DNA of 64,000 nucleotides from Lepturacanthus savala (lineage: Eukaryota > Chordata > Actinopteri > Scombriformes > Trichiuridae). The notes under the pieces are model-generated. The model was not told where the DNA came from and did not search any database. It worked only from the letters and a program-made list of their open reading frames with translations. Position numbers and translations under genes: made by a program. This document shows, piece after piece, positions 55,175 to 64,000 of the stretch. The stretch spans positions 15,187,654 to 15,251,653 of the forward strand of contig CM060472.1 of NCBI GenBank assembly GCA_030544235.1. Direction: 5' to 3'. Each line of letters opens with the position of its first letter. Position 1 is the stretch's first letter.

Positions 55175-57249
55175 TTCTACATGGTATAGTCCTATCCTAT
55201 CTTGGATTTCACAGCCTACCTTGGCTTTTTCACCCTGAATGATCCTTACAGGACTCTTAAAACCAAAGAAGAGCATTGGGCTTTGTCATGCTACTGATTT
55301 GACATCTACTGACTCTAACATTTTATTTATTTATTATATTTTTCTCTCTTATTTACGGTACTACTCGCGCTGTAAAATCTTTCTGCCTCTTGGGCAGGTC
55401 ACTTGTGAAAAAAAGATTATACATCTCGACAAGTTAACTAGGTTAAATAAAGGTTAAATTACTGTATAAAACACACCAGAAAAATGGAACCCACTAACTC
55501 TATTTGAAATCGGCACAAATTAACAACACTGTTAAAAAAAACATCAGCTCCTCCTGCCGCACATTACCGCCACCAGCTGTCCATGGTGTTTGTCCTGGTC
55601 GACTATGTGATAAGAAAAAAGATGCTCTGGAAGGTTCCTTTTTAATGTGCTTTTAATGTCGCCGAGCGAAGAATGGAAGATATTCTATGTTGTGTGTGCA
55701 GTACTCACAGTGTGCAGTGACGGCTATGATAGAGATCAGCAGGACGCCACACAGCGCCGCCAGGCAGAACGTGGCGAGGCGGTAGGGCCCCGGGGGGCTC
55801 AGCCTGGGGGTCAGACTGACTGGAGGGGCCGGGAGGGCTGGAGCGGGAGAGAGGGGAGGACTCTTCATTAAAGTCATACAACCAGCAAACTGTTCTTCTT
55901 CATGTCTAGTCTTTTTCTAGTCCTTTCTCACAGCAGCCACATTGACATGGTATCATCGGTAACACAGGTGTTACTGATGATACCAATTAAGGTTCCATTC
56001 AGGTCATACAGCCAGGTGCTGCTATGGTGCCTTAATCAGGATCATCTGTAACACCTGTGTTTGTCTACTATTTATTTTTATTTTCACTATTAGTGTAGCT
56101 GCTAAAATGCAGTTTTAGACATCAATATCATTCCAAGCCTCAATACTATAGTATTGTGTGAAAGTGTGTCCTATATCATAGACTAAAAACTACACTCAAG
56201 CAATGTACTTAAGTATAATTTTGGGGTGTTTGTACTTCTGTGATATTTTACATGTAAACAGATGGTGTATTTCATATTGTTTGTATTTGTTCTCTTCTTG
56301 GCATCAGAGCCTGTTTTTCTGTTGATCAGTTCCTATAAAATCCTCCTCAATTAATTGTTTATAGACAGAAAAATCATGACAGATTAAAATACATAAATAC
56401 TTTACAACCTGTGACACAAAATGTACAAATAAATGCAGTAATTTGTATCTGTAAACCTGTATCTGTAACGTTTGAATATTTACTAGACTGTTTTAATCCC
56501 ATACAAAGTGCCTCAAACATAAATATTTTGTATAATAAACATTTTTTTGTTTGTACATAAATTGATGGTATTAGATTAAATTACATCTACCTTATTGATA
56601 GTGGATCCCCCCCTAATAGTGGGGAATATTCAAGATATCTAAGGCTAACCAGGCCTAAGATTTTTGCGAATAAAACATAGCATATATATATATAATCTAA
56701 CATATATCTATCCAACAATATAAAATTATATTTAGCAACTAACTAATAATTTAATACATTAAGTAATACTTTATTGCTTTACTGCAGGAACTTTTCTTGT
56801 AATGTAACATTTTATTAGTGTTTTATTACTACTTTAATCAAGTAAAAAATATTTCAATACCTTTTCCACCAGTGAAAAAGCACTTGTAGTGATATGAACA
56901 CGTGTAACATTTCCATAATTGTTGCATACAATCATTTGATTTGTGCAATTACTGGAGAATAATAAATGATATATTTTTAATGTAAAATCTTCATCAGAAA
57001 AGTAACTAAAGCTGTTATATGAAGGCAGTCAAGTACAAAAATGTACATGTCTGAAATGTAGTGCAGTGGAAGAATAAAGGAGTAGATCTACTTTCATTAC
57101 TTCGTATATTATGTAAATCCTGCTCGAGGACGCAAAGTGTTAAACTTACCTCGGTGTTCCACATCTGGCCTGCGGTTCACGTTCGCATAAGCGCCCTCGT
57201 CGTCTATCAGTTTGGAGTACATCCCGTCACCGGAGCCGCCGGCGGACAT
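48671..57249 (-). CDS. Type II transmembrane C-type lectin receptor with EPN motif
   Basis: Probable cell-surface glycan receptor. Six exons in transcript order give 287 codons: 57249-57150, 55837-55709, 54611-54459, 53982-53798, 53105-52990, 48851-48671; all introns are GT-AG. Domains: cytoplasmic tail 1-53 with YSKL (11-14) and YANV (21-24); transmembrane helix about 54-75 (LATFCLAALCGVLLISIIAV); stalk 77-127, predicted coiled coil with LQKEKEQLQKEKEELLAKM and a sequon at Asn95; C-type lectin domain from about Cys145 to Cys273, spread over three exons as usual. The domain has the long-form CPADWHLFNNSCYF start, AFWFGIT (WIGL-type), EPN at 234-236 (mannose/GlcNAc-type) and DAPC...FIC. The usual WND calcium motif reads WYD (260-262). 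It resembles the CD209, CLEC4 or asialoglycoprotein-receptor-like lectins of fish, but no orthologue can be named; human CLEC4 genes also lie on 12p13. Repeats fill several introns. Confidence 0.88.
50440..51472 (-). mobile_element. hAT-like non-autonomous element in the lectin's last intron
   Basis: On the minus strand it begins CAGTGTTGGAAGTAGTACTC (near 51465) and ends with the stepwise ACTCAAGTAAAGTACAAATAC text near 50450. Its distal part (50470-50740) is homologous to 37740-38030 in the opposite orientation (GTGAGAAGTTTAAAGG, GAGCTGTTAACAACT, GGTTTCATCTTTAAC). No transposase frame. One element or two nested ones. Confidence 0.55.
53180..53745. mobile_element. Non-autonomous element with AGTAGGGTTGCA ends in lectin intron 4
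   Basis: Left end AGTAGGGTTGCAAAATTCC and right end CTGCAATCCTACTCCC are imperfect inverted repeats; the interior has CTTCCATGGGAATCAACAAG and AATGGGAATATATAGG, typical of a frequent teleost interspersed repeat. About 565 bases; the 53558-53749 open frame is not a gene. Confidence 0.55.
54061..54367 (-). mobile_element. Tc1-like MITE in lectin intron 3
   Basis: Ends TACAGCTCTGGGGAAAAAAA and TTTTTTCCCCTACAGCTGTA are inverted repeats. Reverse-complemented, the interior matches the copies at 15060 and 26116 (GCAGAAAATGACAAATG, TTCAG... and GTTTGGGCAAAAG). About 305 bases. Confidence 0.6.
54930..55172 (-). mobile_element. Tc1-like fragment plus (AT)n in lectin intron 2
   Basis: TACCATTGTTTTTGGGTGAC and ATTCCACTCCTGGTGGAAGA are followed by AGAGGTCTCTTATTTTTTTT CCAGAGCTGTA, the terminal sequence of the same Tc1-like family. 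A pure AT tract of about 50 bases (55120-55172) abuts the terminus. Confidence 0.55.
55949..56062. repeat. Nested palindrome in lectin intron 1
   Basis: 55949-55965 pairs with 55968-55984 (17 bases, one G-T mismatch, 2-base loop). In addition 55961-55992 is an imperfect inverted copy of 56031-56062 (about 32 bases, AACACAGGTGTTAC... versus ...GTAACACCTGTGTT). Probably a palindromic miniature element. It lies between lectin exons 1 and 2. Confidence 0.6.
56190..56885. mobile_element. hAT-like element remnant in lectin intron 1
   Basis: The left part ACTCAAGCAATGTACTTAAG and the right end TTCAATACCTTTTCCACCAGTG carry the stepwise and terminal motifs of the hAT-like family. The middle is AT-rich without coding potential. 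Confidence 0.4.
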
Positions 57250-57420
57250 CTCAGCGGTGGAAGACGGTCAAAGGGTCGAAAGTTTTCAGTGGAAAACGAA
57301 GGTGTCAGACGAGCTTAATCAATGCGCCCCGCTCCCGTTTCAGCTGTTAATAAAAGCGCGCCTGGCCCCCGCACCGGAGTCAATCATCTCACGGTGCGTT
57401 CAATGCGCCCCGGTCAGGGA
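57250..57420 (-). promoter_or_regulatory. Putative promoter of the lectin gene
   Basis: Sequence 5' of the lectin ATG is GC-richer than its surroundings. It holds a 13-base direct repeat TCAATGCGCCCCG (about 57319 and 57399), an IRF-like GGAAAACGAAGG on the plus strand (about 57290) and an AT-rich TTTTATTAACAG on the minus strand near 57352 that could serve as a TATA-like element. No start site can be fixed from sequence. Confidence 0.3.
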
Positions 57421-58574
57421 TTTCAAAATAAATGCCTTAATATTAATCTGGTGCGGTATTTAATTGGTTATTTAGTTTTTTTATCGCTCACATTTAACCC
57501 TGAAACAGACAGGAATGGGAAAAAAAGTAATTTAATGTTATCACTTATCTCTTTGGTCCCTAGGAAAAATATTTACACATTAAATGTATATATTCTAAAT
57601 ATTTTGGCTTTTTTGTGTTGTATTGACCAGGATCCTTTGCATCCTATTTGATGAAGTTAAACTATATATTGTTGCATTTATTTTGTCATTGACAAATAGC
57701 ACTTTTAAATACTTTTTATGGTGCTTTTATTAATTTTTTACCAATCTCATGAAAAGACACTGAATCAACAAGATTTTGGGATATTACATATTTAAAGTTC
57801 TTTATGGTGCAACATTATTCACAACTGTCTTACCAGGGAGATAACAAAACCAAAACAAAGAACATCAGTTACTTTTTTTTTAAAGGAAGACTTAAGTGGC
57901 CATACACATTTGCTGATATAACTAGGCTACACGAACATTTCATGATTCATCATTATTCTGTCTCTTGAAAACAATTAAACCATCTAAAGATATATTTATA
58001 TCAAGACTTAAATAACTTGAGCTGTCAAGAAAAAAAAATATTTCACTAATCAGTCAAAATAAAATCTTTATTCATCAGATATTGTTCTTGTCAGGTCCTT
58101 TGATTGTGTATGGCTAACCAGGTTAGGGTCCGGCACATGTGTTTTACATAAAACATTAAAAGCATCAGGACAAAATGCAAAACAATAAAAAACTACATTA
58201 AAAAAAAACACAAAAAACAGATATTAAAAACAATCATTGAAGAATAAATAAGAATGAATTAAAAGAATAAATAGAAAACAAAGACTAAAATAAATAAAAT
58301 TAATTGAGAGTAGGAGAAACAACGAAAAGCAGCGGAAAACAGAAAAGTGTCTTGATTTATAAGAACAACCTTTCAATTAAAACTAAAAAATAATAAAAGA
58401 ATCAGCGTCTATTGTCAAAAAGTTTAGTTTGAAAATATCAATTTAGTGCTCTTATTTTGAAAGTTTGGTCGTATGTTTCCTGTATTTTTATGACAGCTTA
58501 ACGAAGCTCTCTGACGGTTACAGTGACACAGTATTTACGGTAATATCCCCCCCATCCACTCATCCTTACCCGGA

Positions 58575-58830
58575 AAATGCAGTGGTGGAAAAAAAAATTA
58601 AGTATAACAAAGTACTGAAGTTCTGTACTTAAATTAAATACTTAATGCTACTTTATATTTCACTTCTAATGGGCCAACTTATATAACTACTTTTACTGCA
58701 GTAATTGTGTTTATTTCAATACAACATTTGAGTATTATGACAGGAACAAGTGGTTGAATTACAAGAATAAAACTGTAATATTACAAGAAAAAGCAGGAGC
58801 CACTTAAAGGTCTAAAGCAGTGATGTGGTG
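58575..58830. mobile_element. hAT-like fragment
   Basis: It begins CAGTGGTGGAAAAAAAAATT and continues with AGTACTGAAG, TACTTAAATTAAATACTTAA and ACTACTTTTACTGCAG, the stepwise pattern of the family. The other terminus is not evident. Confidence 0.45.
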
Positions 58831-60587
58831 GAAGAAGTGTGTAAACTTTTCACCTGTACTCATGTGTGTCAGGACTTGTCCAAACAAGTCACATTTTTTC
58901 TTGATCATCAGATGCATCTCAGTCACGCAGTTAAGGTTGAGATTAGATGAAATTGATGGATAAATTTCAAAAGAAATATTTGTTCTTCGAAAATAATATA
59001 TTCAACGTTTCTAACATCAACTATTCTCATGAATTAGAACTATATTTTCTATTCTGCAGTTTAAGATCTTTCCATTCAGCATACAATATAGAGCATTCTC
59101 CAAAAAAATAGGCTGAAAACGTTCCGTTTTGATGAAGAGACCTGGCCCTGGCTGGCCAATAACATTGTAAATTATGAATTTATGACTTTGAGATCTACAA
59201 ATAAAGTTTATTTGACTTGAATTAAACATCTATAAAGATTTGTCTCCCCTCCTTCACTCTCTCTGCTTCTCCTGGTCTGGTCAGGAGTTCAGTCCCATTC
59301 TGATTGCATAACTGAAATATTGGATGGATAATTGTCTAAATATAACATTGTTTATAATATTGCCATACTTGTGATTATATAGAGTAATAAATATATGTGC
59401 AATTGAGCAAAATCAAATGTCAAATCTCTAAATTAATTCAAAACAGGAAGGTCTGCTTTCTTTATATCACTTGAGGCAGAGAGTGGTGGTGAATTAGCAA
59501 GTCTATATGTCCTAAAGATGAAGGAAATTAAATATACACTAAACAAATTGAACTTAATTTCATAGTTACATAAAACTCCTTATATTTTCACCGGTGTCAC
59601 ATGAACGATGGCGTTCAAAGTGAGGCCAAATTACTTATCTGCTTCTGTAAATAATCATTCAAAATCAGCCGTACAAGTTCCCAAATTACAACCATTATCT
59701 TAAAAGTTCTCCCTAAAAACAATTTACGCACAAAAAAACAATGTTTCTGAATTCAAACACCATGATAATTTGCAGAGTAGGAAGGATGTTTAATCTTGTT
59801 AGACTCTTTTAGTACAGTTTTTAAATAAAGCTCGAAGCTTTGAATAAACCATTAACCATCATTTAACCTTTAAAACAATTTGCATTTATTCTGTGGGTTA
59901 ATCTGGGATGTGTTTTAGAGTATGGGGGAGAGCATCTGCATATTTTGTTGTAATATCAATATAATCATTTCATATGAATACAACAACTGAATGACCCCAG
60001 AGACTTTTCTGAACTCCCATCGCTGTCATGGGATTGAAACAATGCCAGGGCTTCATTTGTGTTCTTTAGAGGTTGCTATGGCTTCAGTTGTCCAACAGAT
60101 GTCGCCGTCACTGAAGTCTCGAAGCTTTACACTCTGTCCCTGATCGGGGGCGGATCCACTCCGCTCAGCTGGCTCTTCTGTGTTGTGCCATGCATCCAAC
60201 TGGTGGTTACCCGTTCAGGAACCATTTTATCATATCTGTGCAGCATGAGAAGCTGAATTCAGTTTAATCATAATAATCATCAGAAAGAAACAATATAAAT
60301 AGTTTCCAGTTAAAGCTGTGAATACGCCGTAAACACACGTTTGGTGAAGTTTTCTCTGTCGTCACTCAAACGCATTAAACACATCTAACCTCTATCAAGT
60401 TCAGGGATGAAATGATCAAATTATAAACTGAACATATCATAATTTACACCAGAGACATCACACTTTTAGGATCAACCAATCACAGGTTTGGAAATGATGA
60501 CTCATACCAAGCAACGGGGTCAACCGCACCTCCTCAGTAATATAGTGGTTTCTGTCCTTTCCTTGTTCAGAGTTCTCTGAGAATGTT

Positions 60588-60729
60588 CTGGACTCTAAGC
60601 TAAGAGTCCAGATTTCTATGAACAAGTTGACACAGTGTGATATTACACACGTCTAAATCTCTCTTTGCTGACATTTGCAGCTTTGTGTGTTGTGTTGCTG
60701 TGTCTTCCTGCTGTGAACGTCACAGCAGG
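60588..60729. repeat. Two short hairpins 5' of the V-segment array
   Basis: 60588-60596 (CTGGACTCT) pairs with 60603-60611 (AGAGTCCAG). 60707-60716 (CCTGCTGTGA) pairs perfectly with 60720-60729 (TCACAGCAGG) over a 3-base loop. The sequence around them is richer in GC than its surroundings, but no coding or Ig segment was recognised. Confidence 0.6.
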
Positions 60730-61433
60730 TCAACAAGTGAAATGTGAAAACCGATGCAGGACACAAGAGGGCGCCTTCATCCTGCTGACAGGAGGTGGAG
60801 GAGGCTAAAGCTCCTCAACTCAACAGTTTGAAATGGAGGAACGTATATTTGAGGTTGAATAATTTGACAGATGGTATCCAAACGTTCCCTCTGTGGAATG
60901 TTGCCAACCCAGGACAACATGGACTTGAACTAGATTAAATCTAAAATAAAAAATAAAAAGAAACAAAAAACTTCATTTACAGAAATAATCAATTATAACA
61001 TTTCTAATTATTTTCTGTATAAGAGACCTTATTTACTTTTAGGTTTTCCTCAATAAACCAAATAAATAGGAAAGCATGTAAAACCAACCGTTAAAATCAT
61101 GTGACGATAATCTGTTGTCTGTGATAAACAGATAAAATTCCAAACTAACAAACAAAAACCGTTTCTTCTTTCTGTCATTTACTTACATTTTGATGCTACA
61201 GTTTCAGATCATCAGTACAAAATCATAAATATGGTGATTATTACTGGTAACACATATATTATATATCTATTATATTCGTTGTTACAGATATGTTTGTTAA
61301 TTATCAGGTGGGTTAATCTGAAATGTATGTGTGAGGTTGTGTGTAACGTGTGTGTTCAGTGAAGTGTATCAGTCTCTGCAGGAGCTTCCAGCTGCAGCAG
61401 TCAGTTCAGTTTCTGTTCAGTGTGACTGAGGGA

Positions 61434-61461
61434 GGTTTTTGTACGACGCTTTTTCACTGTG
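61434..61461 (-). promoter_or_regulatory. 12-spacer recombination signal sequence of V segment 1
   Basis: Reading on the minus strand, heptamer CACAGTG (61461-61455), a 12-base spacer and nonamer ACAAAAACC (61442-61434) directly follow the V coding end. The heptamer matches the RAG consensus exactly and the nonamer differs from ACAAAAACC consensus at no position. A 12-spacer on V is the kappa-type arrangement. Confidence 0.95.
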
Positions 61462-61980
61462 TGAACACATTCTGACTGTTGATATAGTGATAACTCTGAC
61501 AGTAGTAAACTGCTGCATCTTCAGCCTGAACTCTACTGATGGTCAGAGTGAAGTCAGAGTTTGATCCTCTGCCTGTAAAACGATCTGAAATCCCTGATTG
61601 TCGACTGGTAGCAAGATAAATGAGCAGTTTAGGAGTTTCTCCATCTCTCAGTTGGTACCAGGCTAAATAGTGGTTGCCATCATAATAAACATTCTGACTG
61701 GTTCTACATGAGATGGTTGCAGATCCTCCCAGAGCAGATGTCACTGCTGCAGGCTGAGTCACTGTGACCTGGCCTCTGGACTCTGAGGACACAGAGACAC
61801 AAACATGAAGCAGCGTGGTGGTTTGGTCGGCTTCATTTCAGAGGGACGGATGTTCATAGAGGAGAGGAGTTTGATTCTCTGGACTTTACCTGTGAAGCAG
61901 CAGCAGAGGAGAGTCCAGATGAGGACGGAGATCAAAGTCATGTTTTTGATGAGGAGGATTTCTGTGTCTTCTGTTGTCAT
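61462..61980 (-). CDS. Immunoglobulin light chain V segment, kappa-like (copy 1)
   Basis: Germline variable segment for a teleost light chain. The leader exon 61980-61890 (inner ATG at 61941: MTLISVLIWTLLCCCFTG; an in-frame ATG 13 codons upstream also exists) is spliced with a GT-AG intron to the V exon 61782-61462. The V exon encodes QVTVTQPAAVTSALGG, Cys in ATISCRTSQ (first disulfide cysteine), WYQLRDGETPKLLIY, SGISDRFTGRGSNSDFTLTI and AEDAAVYYC (second cysteine), then a long germline CDR3 portion QSYHYINSQNVF running straight into the recombination signal. The frame is open and all canonical residues are present, so it looks functional. It is nearly identical to copy 2 outside the CDRs. 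It resembles the kappa-like (L1/L3) isotypes of fish; the isotype is inferred. Confidence 0.92.
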
Positions 61981-62021
61981 GAAGGACAGCTGTCAGTCAT
62001 CCAGTGTTCAACTCTCAGGAC

Positions 62022-62067
62022 TATAAACTCTCCCAGAGCACTGGAGCATGGTGCTGCTGATGCAAAG
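62022..62067 (-). promoter_or_regulatory. V-segment promoter: TATA-like box and octamer-like motif (copy 1)
   Basis: On the minus strand, CTTTGCAT (62067-62060), one base from the canonical ATTTGCAT Ig octamer, precedes TTTATAG (62027-62021) and then the leader ATG at 61980 or 61941. The spacing and order octamer-TATA-leader are those of Ig V promoters. Confidence 0.7.
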
Positions 62068-62199
62068 TGGCTCTATGGAAATGCTCCGACTGACTCCAAC
62101 AGGGACTTGGATCATGTGATGATGCTGATTCATCAATGGATCAATCAATGTATCTGAATATTGGACAGAATAAGAAAATATTGTATTTGTTCAATTCAG

Positions 62200-63060
62200 G
62201 CATTTACCCTCTGGACACATTTTCTTTCCAAAATTTTCAATTTTTTACAGCACGATCATGTCAATTTTGACATGAAGATGACTTAAATTTATGATACATG
62301 AAATGAAATATACCTTGTTGAATTTATGGCTTCAGTTGATGCTACTTAAATTTCATCTACAAAGACACAACTTGTAGAGTTTCTTTGTTTCACAGTCAGA
62401 GTTTTGTCTCTCCACTTTCACCATTTTAATCATGGAGGAACTCAGAACAGCTTTAACGAATAAATGTTTACACTTTATAGACAAACTGAAACGTGGACAA
62501 CTTGATGTGAAAAAAAGAGAAAAGAACAACAATTGTACCTTTAACATTTAAAACGTTTCTGTTAAAATTTCCTCTTAACTATATATGAAGTTGATTTTAT
62601 TAATTTACTTAATATATAAGAAAAATGAAAATCTGTCTGAATCTCTGATCCTCTTTCTTTAATTGTTTTGTTTTTAACTATAAAATAATATTTTGATTTA
62701 TTTATGTTTCTGTTTTGATTATGAAAGTTTCTGATGCTCATTTGTATTTTCATGTTTTCTTTTATGAAGATATAATTGAGAGTGATCCAATATGGGGCTG
62801 AGGTCAAAGGTCATGGCCAGCACATTTCTTTCCAAAAGTCTCAACTAATCTTTCTCCTCTTTGATCATGAAATTCATTCAATATTAATTAAAACATGAAA
62901 TCAAGACATAATATGAAAGAATGGATGATAAGAAACTGTCATGGAAAACTTCACTGATTCCAACAAAAGAATCATTATTCACCAACTGTTCTCATTAAAC
63001 ATTTTAAAATATTTTAATTCATATTAAAAGGTTCAATGTACTTATTAGTTAATTATTTTC
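62200..63060. other. AT-rich spacer between the two V segments
   Basis: About 1.1 kb separates the promoter of copy 1 from the recombination signal of copy 2. No J, C or additional V sequence was seen. The first part (62160-62270) is similar to the sequence at 63900-64000, so the duplicated unit extends upstream of the promoter. Confidence 0.6.
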
Positions 63061-63174
63061 ATGAAATGTGTGTCTCAGGTTGTGTAACGTGTGTGTTCAG
63101 TGAAGTGTATCAGTCTCTGCAGGAGCTTCCAGCTGCAGCAGTCAGTTCAGTTTCTGTTCAGTCTGACTGAGGGA

Positions 63175-63202
63175 GGTTTTTGTACGACGCTTTTTCACTG
63201 TG
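63175..63202 (-). promoter_or_regulatory. 12-spacer recombination signal sequence of V segment 2
   Basis: Heptamer CACAGTG (63202-63196), 12-base spacer and nonamer ACAAAAACC (63183-63175) on the minus strand, identical in layout to copy 1. Confidence 0.95.
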
Positions 63203-63724
63203 TGAACACATTCTGACTGTTGATAACGTGGAAACTCTGACAGTAGTAAACTGCTGCATCTTCAGCCTGAACTCTACTGATGGTCAGAGTGAAGTCAGAG
63301 TTTGATCCTCTGCCTGTAAAACGATCTGAAATCCCTGATTGTCGACTGGTAGCATAGTAAATGAGCAGTTTAGGAGTTTCTCCGTCTCTCTGTTGGTACC
63401 AGGCTAAATAGTGGTAGTTGCTATAAACATAAACATTCTGACTGGTTCTACATGAGATGGTTGCAGATCCTCCCAGAGCAGATGTCACTGCTGCAGGCTG
63501 AGTCACTGTGACCTGGCCTCTGGACTCTGAGGACACAGAGACACAAACATGAAGCAGCGTGGTGGTTTGGTCGGCTTCATTTCAGAGGGACGGATGTTCA
63601 TGGAGGAGAGGAGTTTGATTCTCTGGACTTTACCTGTGAAGCAGCAGCAGAGGAGAGTCCAGATGAGGACGGAGATCAAAGTCATGTTTTTGATGAGGAG
63701 GATTTCTGTGGCTTCTGTTGTCAT
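63203..63724 (-). CDS. Immunoglobulin light chain V segment, kappa-like (copy 2)
   Basis: The leader exon 63724-63634 (inner ATG at 63685) is spliced to the V exon 63526-63203. FR1 and FR3 protein sequences are identical to copy 1. Differences are confined to CDR1 (one codon longer, SQNVYVYSNYHYLAW), the first residue of the CDR2 region (LLIYYATS versus LLIYLATS), one FR2 residue (WYQQ versus WYQL) and CDR3 (QSFHVINSQNVF). Both disulfide cysteines, the CDR1-following tryptophan and the open frame are intact. Same orientation as copy 1, heptamer-to-heptamer spacing about 1741 bases. Confidence 0.92.
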
Positions 63725-63775
63725 GAAGGACAGCTGTCAGTCATCCAGTGTTCAACTCTCAGGACTATAAACTCT

Positions 63776-63811
63776 CCCAGAGCACTGGAGCATGGTGCTG
63801 CTGATGCAAAG
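63776..63811 (-). promoter_or_regulatory. V-segment promoter: TATA-like box and octamer-like motif (copy 2)
   Basis: Minus-strand CTTTGCAT (63811-63804) followed by TTTATAG (63781-63775) before the leader ATG, matching copy 1. The shared single-base departure from the canonical octamer suggests it is inherited from the ancestral unit. Confidence 0.7.
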
Positions 63812-64000
63812 TGGCTCTATGGAAATGCTCCGACTGACTCCAACAGGGACTTGGATCACTGTGATGATGCTGATTCATCAATGGATCAATCAATGTATCT
63901 GAATATTGTACAGAACAAGAAAACATGGGTTTCATTCAATTTGGGCGTTTTCTTTACGGAATTTTCATTTTATTTCAGCACATTCATATATCATATATCT

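Larger units (their letters stand above)
57421..61430. other. Intergenic region between lectin and Ig V segments
   Basis: AT-rich and mostly featureless. An hAT-like start CAGTGGTGGAAAAAAAAATT is at about 58578. Two short hairpins are at 60588-60611 and 60707-60729. The open frame 60059-60256 has no recognisable domain. I searched for a J segment (FGxGT core with a 23-spacer signal) and an Ig constant exon on both strands and saw none. Confidence 0.5.

Noticed and set aside
60059..60256. Possible Ig constant-domain fragment
   Set aside because: The translated frames show no cysteine-tryptophan-cysteine spacing of a C1-set domain on either strand.
60630..60670. CACAGTG heptamer that might mark a J segment
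   Set aside because: No nonamer at 12 or 23 bases and no FGxGT J core beside it.

Overview
This window is vertebrate nuclear DNA, almost certainly from a ray-finned (teleost) fish. Genes have short phase-consistent exons with long AT-rich introns, dinucleotide microsatellites are abundant, and several interspersed repeat types that I recognise as common in teleosts occur (hAT-like, Tc1-like and other inverted-terminal-repeat miniature elements). No prokaryotic features, CRISPR arrays, tRNAs or rRNAs were seen.

Layout. 1-11279: non-coding, dominated by a GT-rich repeat field (about 960-2240) and transposon remnants. 11281-23026 (+): a complete 12-coding-exon enolase gene (434 codons, eno2-like). 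25421-31166 (-): a complete 7-exon triosephosphate isomerase gene (248 codons), tail-to-tail with enolase. 33613-38440 (-): a complete 8-coding-exon heterotrimeric G-protein beta subunit (342 codons, gnb3-like). 38490-48670: about 10 kb without a recognisable gene, holding long perfect inverted repeats. 48671-57249 (-): a complete 6-exon type II transmembrane C-type lectin receptor (287 codons). 57250-61430: non-coding. 61434-62067 and 63175-63811 (-): two tandem kappa-like immunoglobulin light-chain V segments, each with promoter motifs, split leader and a 12-spacer recombination signal; no J or C segment is visible.

All intron-exon joins were reconstructed by eye from reading frame and splice dinucleotides. 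The totals (434, 248, 342 and 287 residues) are in frame throughout. Enolase, TPI and GNB3 are neighbours on human 12p13, a region that also carries a CLEC4-type lectin cluster, so the block looks like conserved vertebrate synteny; the V segments begin a different, immune-receptor neighbourhood. Enolase and TPI are both glycolytic enzymes; gnb3 is a signalling subunit (cone phototransduction in vertebrates); the lectin and V genes are immune receptors.

The most interesting points are: two V segments that differ almost only in their CDR codons; a lectin with an ITAM-spaced tyrosine pair in its cytoplasmic tail and a changed calcium-site motif; a GC-AG intron and a fused exon in the G-beta gene; and overlapping, mutually exclusive perfect inverted repeats near 44.6 kb.
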